Assembly (NCBI GenBank): GCA_028291515.1
Contig: JAQGHU010000002.1
Coordinates: 23,058 to 87,057 of the forward strand
Reading direction: 5' to 3'
DNA length: 64,000 nt
From: Schlesneria sp.
GTDB taxonomy: Bacteria > Planctomycetota > Planctomycetia > Planctomycetales > Planctomycetaceae
In this document: positions 26,540 through 35,922 of the stretch, in pieces
Layout of the letters: every line of letters begins with the position of its first letter
Position numbering within the stretch: the stretch's first letter is position 1
The notes under the pieces: generated by a model
What the model was told of the DNA's origin: nothing
Database searches by the model: none
What the model saw: the letters and a program-made list of their open reading frames with translations, nothing else
Made by a program: the position numbers and the translations under genes

Positions 26540-28618
26540 ATGCTGCGGTTGGTTACCCTCACTTTTCCCGTCATCGCACTGTTGTTGATGGCCCCCTGCA
26601 TGGCATCGGCTGACGAAGGAATGTGGGTCTTTAACAACCTGCCACGTCAGCAGCTCAAACAGAAATACGATTTCGAACCGACCGATGCGTGGATCGAAAA
26701 CGTCATGAAGTCGTCGGTCCGGTTCAACTCGGGAGGGTCAGGATCGTTCGTCTCGTCGACAGGACTGGTCCTGACCAATCACCATGTCGGGGCTGACACG
26801 CTGCACAAGGTGAGCTCCGCCGAGCACGACTACTATAAGGAAGGGTTCTGGGCGAAAACGCCCGCAGACGAGCCCAAGGCCCCTGACCTGGAACTGAACG
26901 TCCTGCAGTCGATCGAAGACGTGACGGCAACCGTGAACGCTGCCGTGAAGCCCGAGATGTCCGCCGCACAGTCCTTTGCAGCTCGCCGAGCCGTCATTTC
27001 GACGATTGAAAAGGAATCACTTGCCAAGACAGGATTGCGCAGTGACGTGGTCACACTCTACCAGGGGGGGCAGTACCACCTCTATCGCTATAAAAAATAC
27101 ACCGACATTCGCCTGGTCTGGGCTCCCGAGTTCGATATCGCCTTTTTCGGTGGTGATCCCGATAACTTCGAGTATCCACGCTACGACCTGGACGTGTGTT
27201 TCTTCCGAGCCTACGAGAACGACAAGCCGGCCAAGATCGATCATTTCTTGAAGTGGAGCAAAGCGGGAGCGGGCGATGGAGAACTGGTCTTCGTCTCGGG
27301 TCATCCCGGTCGCACCGACAGACTAAACACGATGGCGGCCCTGAAGCACAATCGCGATGTCCGAGTCCCCTTTGTGCTGGAGACGCTTCGACGTTTCGAG
27401 ATCATGCTGCAACAGTACTGCCAGAACGGCGAGGAAGAGGCTCGTCGCGGCAAGGAGGACTTGTTCGGAGTTCAGAACAGTCGCAAGGCTCTACTGGGAC
27501 AACTCGCCGGATTGCAGGACCCGCCGATCATGGCGAAGAAGCAGGCGAGCGAAACGGCCCTGCGTGCCAAGATCGATGCCAACCCGAAGTGGAAAGCAGC
27601 CTACGGGGGTGCTTGGGACAAGATCGAGCAGACGACGAAGATTCAACGCGAGATCCAGACCGAATACACCCTGCTGGGCAGCGGCCGCGCCTTCGGCGGT
27701 ACGCTGTTTCCGATCGCACGAACGCTGGTGAGGCTCGCCGAAGAGAATGAGAAGCCAAACACAGAACGGCTGTCTGAATATAGCGATTCCGGACGGTCTT
27801 CGCTCGAGTTGAAACTCTATTCCACGGCCCCCATCTATGACGATCTGGAGTTGGCGAGGCTGACCGACGGACTCGGTTTCCTGGCTGAGAAGTTTGGCGG
27901 AGACCATCCGCTGGTCGTGAAAGTGCTGGCTGGCAAGGGGCCTGCCGATCGCGCCGCCGAGTTGCTGAATGGAACAAAGTTGAAGAATGTTGCCGAACGC
28001 AAGAAGGTGGCCGAAGGAGGCCAGGCGGCTATCAAGCAATCTCAAGACCCGCTCATCCTCTTGGCGAAACTCGTCGACCCCGAATCACGAGCGGTGCGCA
28101 AGAAGGCCGAAGAGCAAATCGTCGAAGTCGAACGACAAGCCTACGCGCAGATCGCTCAGGCTCTCTTCGAAATTGAAGGCCCTAGCCGGTATCCCGACGC
28201 CACATTCACGTTGCGTCTGTCCTTTGGGACGGTGAAGGACTACACGGAGAACGGCCAAGCGATTCCGCCATGGACGACGATGGGCGCGGCCTTCGATCAC
28301 GCTACGAAACACGGGAACACGTTCCCCTGGGCGTTGCCAAAAAGCTGGCACGAACGACGAAAAGAGATCGATCCGAAGACGCCATTCGATTTCGTTTCCA
28401 CCTGCGACATCATCGGCGGCAACTCGGGCAGCCCGGTGATCAACCGCGCCGGTGAATTCGTCGGCATCATCTTCGACGGCAACATCCAATCGCTCGTCGG
28501 CGACTTCGTCTTCGACGAAACGCAAAACCGGGCCGTCTCGGTTCACTCGGCCTCAATCATGGAAGCCCTCAAGAAGATCTACCAAGCCGACTCGCTGGTT
28601 TCAGAACTGGGGAAGTAG
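26540..28618 (+). CDS. S46 family dipeptidyl-peptidase (DPP7-like)
   Basis: A 692-residue exported serine peptidase that removes dipeptides from the N-terminus of peptides. The signal peptide is MLRLVTLTFPVIALLLMAPCMASA. The chymotrypsin-like halves are visible: catalytic histidine in LTNHHVGAD (H81-H82), aspartate in the YPRYDLDVCFF region and nucleophile in GGNSGSPVI. The residue 18 after the catalytic Ser, which separates DPP7 (Gly) from the acidic-preferring DPP11 (Arg), is the Gly of IIFDGN, so a DPP7-like, hydrophobic P1 preference is inferred. The ATG at 26540 was chosen over that at 26519 for AGGAGAG four bases upstream. A terminator follows at 28728. Likely role: periplasmic peptide feeding. 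Confidence 0.93.
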   Translation: MLRLVTLTFPVIALLLMAPCMASADEGMWVFNNLPRQQLKQKYDFEPTDAWIENVMKSSVRFNSGGSGSFVSSTGLVLTNHHVGADTLHKVSSAEHDYYKEGFWAKTPADEPKAPDLELNVLQSIEDVTATVNAAVKPEMSAAQSFAARRAVISTIEKESLAKTGLRSDVVTLYQGGQYHLYRYKKYTDIRLVWAPEFDIAFFGGDPDNFEYPRYDLDVCFFRAYENDKPAKIDHFLKWSKAGAGDGELVFVSGHPGRTDRLNTMAALKHNRDVRVPFVLETLRRFEIMLQQYCQNGEEEARRGKEDLFGVQNSRKALLGQLAGLQDPPIMAKKQASETALRAKIDANPKWKAAYGGAWDKIEQTTKIQREIQTEYTLLGSGRAFGGTLFPIARTLVRLAEENEKPNTERLSEYSDSGRSSLELKLYSTAPIYDDLELARLTDGLGFLAEKFGGDHPLVVKVLAGKGPADRAAELLNGTKLKNVAERKKVAEGGQAAIKQSQDPLILLAKLVDPESRAVRKKAEEQIVEVERQAYAQIAQALFEIEGPSRYPDATFTLRLSFGTVKDYTENGQAIPPWTTMGAAFDHATKHGNTFPWALPKSWHERRKEIDPKTPFDFVSTCDIIGGNSGSPVINRAGEFVGIIFDGNIQSLVGDFVFDETQNRAVSVHSASIMEALKKIYQADSLVSELGK

Positions 28619-28727
28619 GGGGAGGTAGACAATCCTATAGAGTGCGGTGGCTCGACACTGCTTTGGATCAAGCACAAAGCGACTCCCTTGGGTACCGGGT
28701 CGCAGAATATGATCGTCAACTTGTATC

Positions 28728-28769
28728 GCCACTGGGTGACCGAAGGCAGTCGCCCAGTGGCACATTTTT
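28728..28769 (+). terminator. Rho-independent terminator after the S46 peptidase
   Basis: The 9-bp stem GCCACTGGG / CCCAGTGGC (28728-28736 with 28753-28761) has an inner GAC/GTC extension and is followed on the plus strand by CACATTTTTG. It sits about 110 bases after the stop, in the spacer facing the convergent RND gene. Confidence 0.8.
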
Positions 28770-28806
28770 GCGATAACAACTTTTTAAGTAGCGCCGCGAG
28801 CAGATC

Positions 28807-31800
28807 TCACACTTCACTTGATACTGCAGTCGACTCAGGATCGACACTCGCGGTCCCGTGACGCAGCAAACTGTAGACCACCGGCACGAACAGCAGCGTC
28901 GTTACGGTCGCGACTAACAACCCACCGATCACCGCTCGACCGAGCGGAGCGTTTTGTTCGCCCCCTTCACCCAGACCCAGCGACATCGGCAACATGCCGA
29001 TGATCATTGCCGCGGCAGTCATCAGCACGGGACGCATGCGTGTTCGCCCCGCTTCCAAGGCCGATTCCATCGCGGTTTTGCCTTCGGCCTGTTGTTCGTT
29101 GGCGAATGTGACCAGCAGGATGCTGTTCGCGGTGGCGACGCCGATTGACATGATGGCTCCCATCAAGGCGGGGACGCTGAATGTGGTGTGCCACAGGTAC
29201 AGAGACCACACGATGCCCACGAATGCTCCTGGCAATGCGGTGATGATGATGAACGGGTCAAGCCAGTTCTGGAAGTTGACGACCATCAGCAGATAGACCA
29301 GCACTGCAGCGAATACCAGGCCCAGGCCCAATCGGAAGAACGCGGATTCCATGCTGTCGACCTGGCCTCGCATCGCGATCGTGTTGCCCGGAGCCAGCTT
29401 GGCTCGATAGGTCTCCAGCACGCGGTTGATATCGGTCGCGACGCCCCCCAGGTCTCGACCTTGCACATTCGCGTAAACGTCAAAAGTGGGCTGCACGTTG
29501 GTGTGATTGGCCACTTCAGGCGTGACGCCTCGTTCCACTTTGGCCACGTTCGATAGCAACTGGATTCCGCTGTTACGTGTGGAAGTCAAAGGCATCGCGC
29601 TGATCGAATCGATGTTGTCGAGCTTATAGGTCGGCGTTTTGGTTTCCACCAGGTACGAGATCCCTTTGGCCGGGTCGACCCAGAAGTTCGGCAATACCTG
29701 ACCGCTGCCTGACAGCGACACCAGCACGCTGTTCGAAATCTCCTGCTGCGTCAGCCCAAGTTCACGAGCTCGTGTCTGATCAACATCGATATGTAACGTC
29801 GGCACGTTCATCACCTGATGCAAATGCACGTCCTGCACACCACGAATACTGCGAATGCGCTCGGCGATCTCGGTGGCCATCTCAAAGTTCTGCTGTCGAT
29901 TCAAACCGGCGATCTGGATATCGATCGGAGCGGGCAGGCCGAAGTTCAGGATCTGGCTGACGATGTCGGCGGGTTGAAAGAAGAACGTCAATTCCGGGAA
30001 CCGCTTGGGCAACTCGATCCGAAGTTTCGCGACATATTCCGGGGTCGAATGCGAGCGATGATGCGACAAGGCAACCAGGATTTCGCCATCGGCTCCCCCC
30101 GTCGTGGCACTATCGCCGAACGCCATGGCGTAGGTGCGATTTGGCAACCCGATGTGATCCAGTACCAGTTCCACTTCATTCGCGGGGATGATCTCGCGAA
30201 TCGCATTGTCGACTTCGTTGAAGTAATGCTCGGTTTGCTCGACGCGTGTTCCCGCAGGAGCACGAACATGCAGGCGGAACTGTCCGGTATCAACCGTGGG
30301 AAAGAAGTCTCGTCCGACAAATGGAACCACGATGAATCCCGTCAGCACGACCAGACCAAACGTGGTGAACACGTGCAGGCGATGCGACAGACTCCAATTC
30401 AATAACGAGACATAGCCGAGCCGGAATTGTTCGAACTGATGTTCGAATCCCGCATGGAATCGACCGAACCAGCCTTGGGCAGAGCCATGTCCGTGTGCCA
30501 CTTCCGCAGGCAACAGGTAGTTGGCCATCGTCGGTACGATCGTTCGTGACAACAGGTATGATGCCAGCATCGCGAATGCCACAGCCAAGGCGAGTGGCGT
30601 GAATAGATATTTGGGAGGTCCATCCAGGAACAACACCGACACGAACACGATGCTGATCGTCAACGTCGACACAAACGTCGGCCCGGCGATCTGCATCGCC
30701 CCATCGAGAATCGCCTGCCGCAGCGGTTTCCCGAGTCCCAGATTTCGATGGATATTTTCGATTTCCACGGTGGCATCGTCCACCAGAATCCCCACGGCCA
30801 GGGCCAAGCCACCGAGTGTCATCACATTCAGCGAATGGCCCATCAAGAAGAGCAACACGATCGAGGACAAGATCGCGAGCGGAATCGACACAGCAACGAT
30901 CAGCGTGCTGCGCCAGCTTCCCAGGAACATCAGGATCATGGCAGCAGTCAGCAACCCCGCAATGATGCTTTCGGTAATCACTCCTTCGATGGCAGCGGTC
31001 ACGAACAATGATTGATCGAACAGCAGTTCAATTCGAAGGTCTTTCGGAGCAGATGCCTTCACCTCGGGCATGATCGCCTTCACTTGATTCACGATGTCTA
31101 GAGTAGAGGCGTTGCCGTTCTTCAAGAGCGTGACCAAAGCCCCGCGGCTGCCGTTGCGTCGCACGATCGTCGATTGCGTCGTACTGCCATCGCGGACTTG
31201 AGCGACATCTCGCATGTAGATCGTCGCATCGCCGACCACCTTGATCGGAATGTTGTTGAACGAGTCCGGTGTCAGTGGCGTGTTGTTCAGCGTCACGGGG
31301 TATTCGTGAGTATCAATTCGAGCCAGACCCGTCGGAACCGCCAGGTTATAAGCATTGACCGCATCAGCAACTTCCTTGGGCGAGATCCCTCGTGCCTGAA
31401 GCAGTTGAGGATCGAGATCGACCATGATCTGACGTTCGCGACCGCCATACGGGGTCGGCATTGTCAGGCCCTGAACGGTGGAGAGCTGCGTTCGCAGCAC
31501 GAACAAACCGTAGTCATAGACCTCTTCTTCGGACATCGTGTCGCTACTCAGCCCGATCTGCAGAATCGGAACGCTCGACGCATTGAACCGGACAATAATG
31601 GGAGGATTGATCGCCGGAGGCATCAAAGCCCGGATCGCCTGCGTCACCGAGGTGACTTGCGACATCGCGGTGCCGATGTCGACCCCCTGATGGAAATAAA
31701 TCTTGATGGTCGCCACGCCGTTCAGCGTCTGCGATTCCATACGCTTGATGTCGTTCACATTGGACGAGATCGCGTACTCGCTGTACGTCGTGATTCGTCG

Positions 31801-31980
31801 CTCGACTTCGCTCGATTCCATTCCTTTATAGGTCCAGATCACCGTGACCACGGGAATGTCAATCTCGGGGAAGATGTCGGTCCGCATCTGGCTGATGGAT
31901 GTCGCACCGAGAACAATAATCAGAAGTGCCATCACGACGAACGTGTGAGGACGCTGTAAGGCAAGACGTACGATCCACAT
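28807..31980 (-). CDS. RND efflux transporter permease
   Basis: A 1057-residue inner-membrane proton-driven pump of the AcrB/MdtB superfamily. The N-terminus MWIVRLALQRPHTFVVMALL and FPEIDIPVV are family hallmarks. The proton-relay aspartates are in GILVDDATVEIENIHRN (TM4), and two periplasmic loops flank twelve predicted membrane helices. The ATG at 31980 was chosen because it gives the standard N-terminus and has GGAG upstream; the open frame extends to 32010. The membrane-fusion partner and outer-membrane channel, normally in the same operon, are absent: the gene is alone, with over 400 bases of gene-free DNA upstream. Substrate unknown (drug, metal or lipid). Confidence 0.95.
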   Translation of the reverse strand: MWIVRLALQRPHTFVVMALLIIVLGATSISQMRTDIFPEIDIPVVTVIWTYKGMESSEVERRITTYSEYAISSNVNDIKRMESQTLNGVATIKIYFHQGVDIGTAMSQVTSVTQAIRALMPPAINPPIIVRFNASSVPILQIGLSSDTMSEEEVYDYGLFVLRTQLSTVQGLTMPTPYGGRERQIMVDLDPQLLQARGISPKEVADAVNAYNLAVPTGLARIDTHEYPVTLNNTPLTPDSFNNIPIKVVGDATIYMRDVAQVRDGSTTQSTIVRRNGSRGALVTLLKNGNASTLDIVNQVKAIMPEVKASAPKDLRIELLFDQSLFVTAAIEGVITESIIAGLLTAAMILMFLGSWRSTLIVAVSIPLAILSSIVLLFLMGHSLNVMTLGGLALAVGILVDDATVEIENIHRNLGLGKPLRQAILDGAMQIAGPTFVSTLTISIVFVSVLFLDGPPKYLFTPLALAVAFAMLASYLLSRTIVPTMANYLLPAEVAHGHGSAQGWFGRFHAGFEHQFEQFRLGYVSLLNWSLSHRLHVFTTFGLVVLTGFIVVPFVGRDFFPTVDTGQFRLHVRAPAGTRVEQTEHYFNEVDNAIREIIPANEVELVLDHIGLPNRTYAMAFGDSATTGGADGEILVALSHHRSHSTPEYVAKLRIELPKRFPELTFFFQPADIVSQILNFGLPAPIDIQIAGLNRQQNFEMATEIAERIRSIRGVQDVHLHQVMNVPTLHIDVDQTRARELGLTQQEISNSVLVSLSGSGQVLPNFWVDPAKGISYLVETKTPTYKLDNIDSISAMPLTSTRNSGIQLLSNVAKVERGVTPEVANHTNVQPTFDVYANVQGRDLGGVATDINRVLETYRAKLAPGNTIAMRGQVDSMESAFFRLGLGLVFAAVLVYLLMVVNFQNWLDPFIIITALPGAFVGIVWSLYLWHTTFSVPALMGAIMSIGVATANSILLVTFANEQQAEGKTAMESALEAGRTRMRPVLMTAAAMIIGMLPMSLGLGEGGEQNAPLGRAVIGGLLVATVTTLLFVPVVYSLLRHGTASVDPESTAVSSEV

Positions 31981-32471
31981 GACTCGGTCTCCACTAATTT
32001 GAGTGATCAACGAAGTCAGATACCGATGCTACGTGTACACCTTACAAAAGTGTGCATCACGAATGCGAATGCCATCGCTCACGAACGCCACGGGGTTCAT
32101 CTCTGAGGGCGGCGTAAGCCCCCTGGCTGATGGATTGTCGAAGAGAATGATTCCAATGAACGGAAAGAAGCCAGAGGCTTGCACGCTCTGCTCAGAAACT
32201 GTTCGAGGATTCACTTCGAATTCTCGCAAAGTTTGTCCTTTCCACGAATTGCCTGATTTTAATCAATCACTGTAACACGATGTGGTTCATGCCCCTTTTG
32301 CCATGACTGTTCGGTCATAATCCGCAGATGCCGATTTTGGTGTAAGGCAACGCAGCGGGGCTGGTATTCAACTCCGTCGGCGACGAATAATGCTGGCAAC
32401 GCTCTGCAAACCTGACCGCCATTCGAGCGGTGATCTCTGAACCAATCCGTCTGCATCGCAAGGAACTGACC
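31981..32471. other. Divergent spacer without a gene
   Basis: About 490 bases between the divergent RND and SDR genes. Short frames on both strands lack any recognisable feature. Promoters of both genes should lie here; no clear boxes or hairpins were found. Confidence 0.5.
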
Positions 32472-33224
32472 ATGTCAAAGAAGCTGGAAGGCAAAGTCGC
32501 TGTCGTCACCGGGGCCTCCAAGGGAATCGGATCTTCGATCGCTCTGCATATGGCTGCGGAAGGGGCTTCGGTCGTCGTCAACTACGCGACCAGCAAAGAA
32601 GGGGCCGACCGTGTCGTCAATGAAATCACGAGCAAGGGTGGCAAAGCAGTCGCGGTGAAAGCTGATGTTTCCAAGCCAGCCGAGATTGAAGGACTGTTCA
32701 ATGAGACGAAGAAGGCCTTCGGCAAAGTCGACATCCTGGTCAACAACGCGGGGATCTACGAATTCTCTCCGCTGGTCGAGATGACTCCGGAACACTTCCA
32801 CAAGCAGTTTGATCTGAACGTCCTGGGGCTGTTGATGGCATCCAAGGAAGCGGTCAAGCACTTCGGCAACAACGGTGGCAATATCATCAACATTAGCTCG
32901 GTCGTCGCGACGCTCGCCCCTCCCAACGCATCCGTCTACAGTGCGACGAAAGCCGCGGTCAACGCGATCACCCGGTCACTGGCTCAAGAACTGGGGCCGA
33001 ATAAGATTCGAGTCAACTCGATTAACCCCGGTATGGTCGAAACCGAAGGGGTGAAGTCATCCGGCATCAGCGAGAGCGAGATGCGGAAACAAATCGAAGC
33101 TCAGACTCCATTGGGTCGCATCGGACAGCCGGACGACATCGCTCCCGCGGCAGTCTTCCTGGCCTCTGCGGACTCGAAGTGGATCACGGGCGAATCGTTC
33201 TATATCTCTGGCGGCATGCGATAA
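32472..33224 (+). CDS. Short-chain dehydrogenase/reductase (SDR)
   Basis: A 250-residue classical SDR using NAD(P)H. Visible: nucleotide-binding TGASKGIG (13-20), NNAG (91-94), catalytic S143, Y156 and K160 (VYSATKAAV), and the C-terminal GITGESFYISGGMR-like end. It resembles 3-oxoacyl-ACP reductases (FabG) and glucose/other alcohol dehydrogenases, but no fatty-acid neighbours are present, so the substrate is open. The ATG at 32472 has AAGGAA upstream at a good distance; an in-frame GTG lies at 32430. It is followed by a very strong hairpin terminator. Confidence 0.92.
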   Translation: MSKKLEGKVAVVTGASKGIGSSIALHMAAEGASVVVNYATSKEGADRVVNEITSKGGKAVAVKADVSKPAEIEGLFNETKKAFGKVDILVNNAGIYEFSPLVEMTPEHFHKQFDLNVLGLLMASKEAVKHFGNNGGNIINISSVVATLAPPNASVYSATKAAVNAITRSLAQELGPNKIRVNSINPGMVETEGVKSSGISESEMRKQIEAQTPLGRIGQPDDIAPAAVFLASADSKWITGESFYISGGMR

Positions 33225-33256
33225 CCCACTAACATCGTCAACGTCAGAGATTTCGA

Positions 33257-33300
33257 GACCGCGGTTTGGCAGCCCCGCCAAACCGCGGTCGTTTCATTTC
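33257..33300 (+). terminator. Strong terminator after the SDR gene
   Basis: A perfect 14-bp stem (GACCGCGGTTTGGC / GCCAAACCGCGGTC) with loop AGCCCC, followed by GTTTCATTTC. The T-run is interrupted, so termination may be partly Rho-aided. Confidence 0.8.
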
Positions 33301-33329
33301 CAGTTCGGCAATTCACGCTTCTTTCTGGC

Positions 33330-33417
33330 TGGGCGAGGCGGCGAGGCTTCTGCCGAGACGCGATTGCTATTGGGCGTCCATCGACATGCGCGGCTTGGCA
33401 GGAGCCTCGCCCGCCCA
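33330..33417. repeat. MITE/REP-like inverted-repeat element
   Basis: Two imperfect arms (33330-33362 and 33389-33417) pair over about 29 bases if the left arm carries a 4-base insertion: TGGGCG...GGCGAGGCTTCTGCCGAGACGCG against the complement of CGCGGCTTGGCAGGAGCCTCGCCCGCCCA. The middle is 26 bases. From memory, GGCAGGAGCCTCGCC hairpins are common intergenic repeats in planctomycetes. It has no coding capacity and sits between the SDR and hydrolase genes, after the terminator. Confidence 0.6.
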
Positions 33418-33447
33418 AAATGCAAATGCTGCAAATAGCCGCGTCGA

Positions 33448-35784
33448 TCACGATTTCTTGGGCCACTTCAGGTGACGATGCAGAAAGTCGTAGGTTCCCT
33501 GTCCGTTGATCGTGTGCGGGCCGTTGAAGAACTCGATTTCGGTTCGATCACCGATTCCCAGCTTGTTGTAATGACGTCGCACTTTGGCGTACTCGTAGGC
33601 AACCCATTCGTCGAGGCCCACGCCGTCGTCGTGGCCTCGTTCGACCATGAATGGTCGCGGTGTCATCAGCATCGACAACTCGGCATAGTTCGCGACATTG
33701 GCCATGTTCCATTCGAAGATCTCGTATTCGTTGGTGAATACATAGCTGAATGGCAGGTCCGTCGAAGCGTTCTTGAAGACCCACTCGTTGTAATCGGCTG
33801 AGCAAATCGACAGGCAATATCCCGGCTCAGTTTCTTTCGATGGCAGCAGCGGCGGAACACGAACGGCCGTTTTGCCACCATAGCTCAGTCCGTAAAACGC
33901 CAAGCGATCTTTATCGACATTCGGCAGTGATGCCAGCCAGCGCAGTGTCACCAGATGCTGGGGAACGATATAGGTGAACAACGATCGCCCCAGTGGATTC
34001 GACTTCCGCTGCAACGTTCGGAAGGCATCGCGACCGCGGTAGGGATTCTGCGGGGCATAGACGATGAAGCCGCGCTTCGCCAATTCCGCGCTGAACGACT
34101 TGTAGGGACCGTAACCGGGTGATCCAGGCCCCGAGATCGTATCCATCGGCACCCCTTCCAGGCCGTGCTGACAAACGACGACCGGCCGTTTCTCTCCCGG
34201 CTTGATGTCGTTCGGCCACAGGAGAATTCCAGATGCGATCACGTCGGGATACGTGTCGAGCACCACTTCGTAGCCGGTAAACTCTTTCTCGTCGAGCACC
34301 TTGCGAGTGCGCGGATTGGGCGCCACTGTGGGATCAGGCAGCTTGCCGATGAGTTCCTGATAAACGTGTTCGCGCAGCTTTTCGCTCGTCGTGACATACT
34401 TATCGAGCGATGATCGATCGGCTTGAGCAAACAGCTTGTCGCGAGTCTTGTACGACTTCCGCAAGGCCTTCTGAGTAAACTCGATCGCTTCGGCTACTTG
34501 GCGTTTCTGAACGGCCACGGCGTCGATCGTGTATGGAGGTTCCTTAGTTGCCGTCCGAACGTGTTCGGTGAACTTGGTGACCCCGAGGCTCTTCGCGAAT
34601 GCTTCCGTTGCCAGTCCACTTCCCGGGATACCGCGTCCGTCCGCGCGGTTATTGATGAGCTGGATCTTATTTGCCACACCCAGCTTTTCGTAGATTGGTC
34701 GGACACGTTTGAATTCTGCCTGAACCGCGGCGAGGTCCGCGGTTTTGATCTGTCCCGGGGCAGCTCCCCCTCGCCGTCCTTCCCTGATCGGCAGCGGTCC
34801 GTCCGTTTCGGGGATCGCGCACGCTTCGAGAACCAGCGGACGCGGTGTGATCATTCCTGCGATCTCGGCATCGCCAAACTCGGTCAGCAGGTTCCAGACA
34901 TTGCGATCGATCGGCTCTTGCCAGACACCCTCGCGAGGCCGAAAGTAGCCACTGACCAGCACGGCGGCGATACGTGGATCGACAGCAGCGCTGTACAGCG
35001 CGATCTGACCACCGTCGCCAAGGCCTGCCACGCCAAGCGGCAGATTGCTGCTCGCTTTATCGGCCTGCAATAGATCAACTGCGGCCAGCACCTTTTGAAC
35101 CTCGTAGCCCAACACATGCCGCCCGACCTCGAAGGCAGAACGATAGACCCATTCGCGATTGGTCTGATTCGTCATTGCGATCTCGGGGTTACCCGCAAAT
35201 TCGTCGTCGCGACTGATAAGTGTCGGGATGACCACACGGAAGCCGTTCGACGCCAAGAGGTGGGGCAGATCGGACACCACTTTCAGATGCTCGTGAATGG
35301 CTCCGCAGAATTCGGCAGGGGACCAGCGTGAATCGGGAATGGCAATCACGACCCCGTGGGGCTTGCCGACGGGATCCAAGATCAAGCCTTCCGCAGTCAT
35401 GCCGGCAAGTACCGCCCAGCGGACGGGGCGAACGGAATAGAATTCGTTCGTCACCAGAGGTGCATGTTCTATGTATTCGAAGCGAGTCGCAGGAACCCGT
35501 TGATCGACGACACCGATGATCGTCCGAAACTTATCGCGATACGGCACCATGCTCTTGTCATAGGCTTCTGTGCTGGTGAAGTCGCGCTTCCAGAGTGATT
35601 CGCGCCGCTCTCGCGCCTGCTCGATCTCTTTCAGGCAGAAGCGATCGATCCCTTCGACCATCAAGACATCGAGCGGCTTGTCGGCCGTCAGCGGTTCGGT
35701 CCCGGGAAACGTTGCGGGGCGTTCCTGGGCCACGGCCATGGCGGCGCACAAACTGATCGTTGCCACCATCGTCAATAGACGCAT
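33448..35784 (-). CDS. Secreted tandem alpha/beta-hydrolase (acetyl xylan esterase-like)
   Basis: A 778-residue exported protein with two alpha/beta-hydrolase folds. The ATG at 35784 opens signal peptide MRLLTMVATISLCAAMAVAQ and has GGAGAG nine bases before it; the frame extends to 35820. The first domain (about 100-380) has GVAGLGDGGQIAL where a nucleophile elbow GxSxG is expected, so the Ser is replaced and it is probably inactive. The second (about 480-778) has FYGLSYGGKTA (active serine), acid in RGHDDGVGLDEW and a GPHTI histidine. The second domain resembles the acetyl-xylan-esterase/abhydrolase group acting on polysaccharide esters. It is probably periplasmic; the true substrate is unknown. 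A hairpin element lies upstream. Confidence 0.88.
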   Translation of the reverse strand: MRLLTMVATISLCAAMAVAQERPATFPGTEPLTADKPLDVLMVEGIDRFCLKEIEQARERRESLWKRDFTSTEAYDKSMVPYRDKFRTIIGVVDQRVPATRFEYIEHAPLVTNEFYSVRPVRWAVLAGMTAEGLILDPVGKPHGVVIAIPDSRWSPAEFCGAIHEHLKVVSDLPHLLASNGFRVVIPTLISRDDEFAGNPEIAMTNQTNREWVYRSAFEVGRHVLGYEVQKVLAAVDLLQADKASSNLPLGVAGLGDGGQIALYSAAVDPRIAAVLVSGYFRPREGVWQEPIDRNVWNLLTEFGDAEIAGMITPRPLVLEACAIPETDGPLPIREGRRGGAAPGQIKTADLAAVQAEFKRVRPIYEKLGVANKIQLINNRADGRGIPGSGLATEAFAKSLGVTKFTEHVRTATKEPPYTIDAVAVQKRQVAEAIEFTQKALRKSYKTRDKLFAQADRSSLDKYVTTSEKLREHVYQELIGKLPDPTVAPNPRTRKVLDEKEFTGYEVVLDTYPDVIASGILLWPNDIKPGEKRPVVVCQHGLEGVPMDTISGPGSPGYGPYKSFSAELAKRGFIVYAPQNPYRGRDAFRTLQRKSNPLGRSLFTYIVPQHLVTLRWLASLPNVDKDRLAFYGLSYGGKTAVRVPPLLPSKETEPGYCLSICSADYNEWVFKNASTDLPFSYVFTNEYEIFEWNMANVANYAELSMLMTPRPFMVERGHDDGVGLDEWVAYEYAKVRRHYNKLGIGDRTEIEFFNGPHTINGQGTYDFLHRHLKWPKKS

Positions 35785-35827
35785 GTCAGCTCTCCGGTTG
35801 GTCAGCGAAGGATTCGCCAAGGAATGG

Positions 35828-35918
35828 CCTGGTAGGGTGCGTGCAGTCTTCGGAACGCACCATAAACGTTAATGACAACATGCTGGTGCGTTTCGAAGAC
35901 TGCACGCACCCTACCAGG
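35828..35918. repeat. 91-bp inverted-repeat element (MITE-like)
   Basis: Two 35-base arms (35828-35862 and 35884-35918) are complementary in 34 of 35 positions with a 21-base spacer. The arms begin CCTGGTAGGGTGCGTGCAG and end in the matching inversion. GTAGGGTGCGTGC-type hairpins occur as dispersed intergenic elements in many bacteria, and this looks like a complete recent copy. It lies directly after the Spo0M-like stop codon on the minus strand and 43 bases before the hydrolase start, so it can act as a terminator or regulatory hairpin. Confidence 0.75.
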
Positions 35919-35922
35919 GCTG

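Noticed and set aside
26041..26613. 190-codon plus-strand frame before the S46 gene
   Set aside because: It overlaps the signal peptide of the peptidase in another frame and has no recognisable content.
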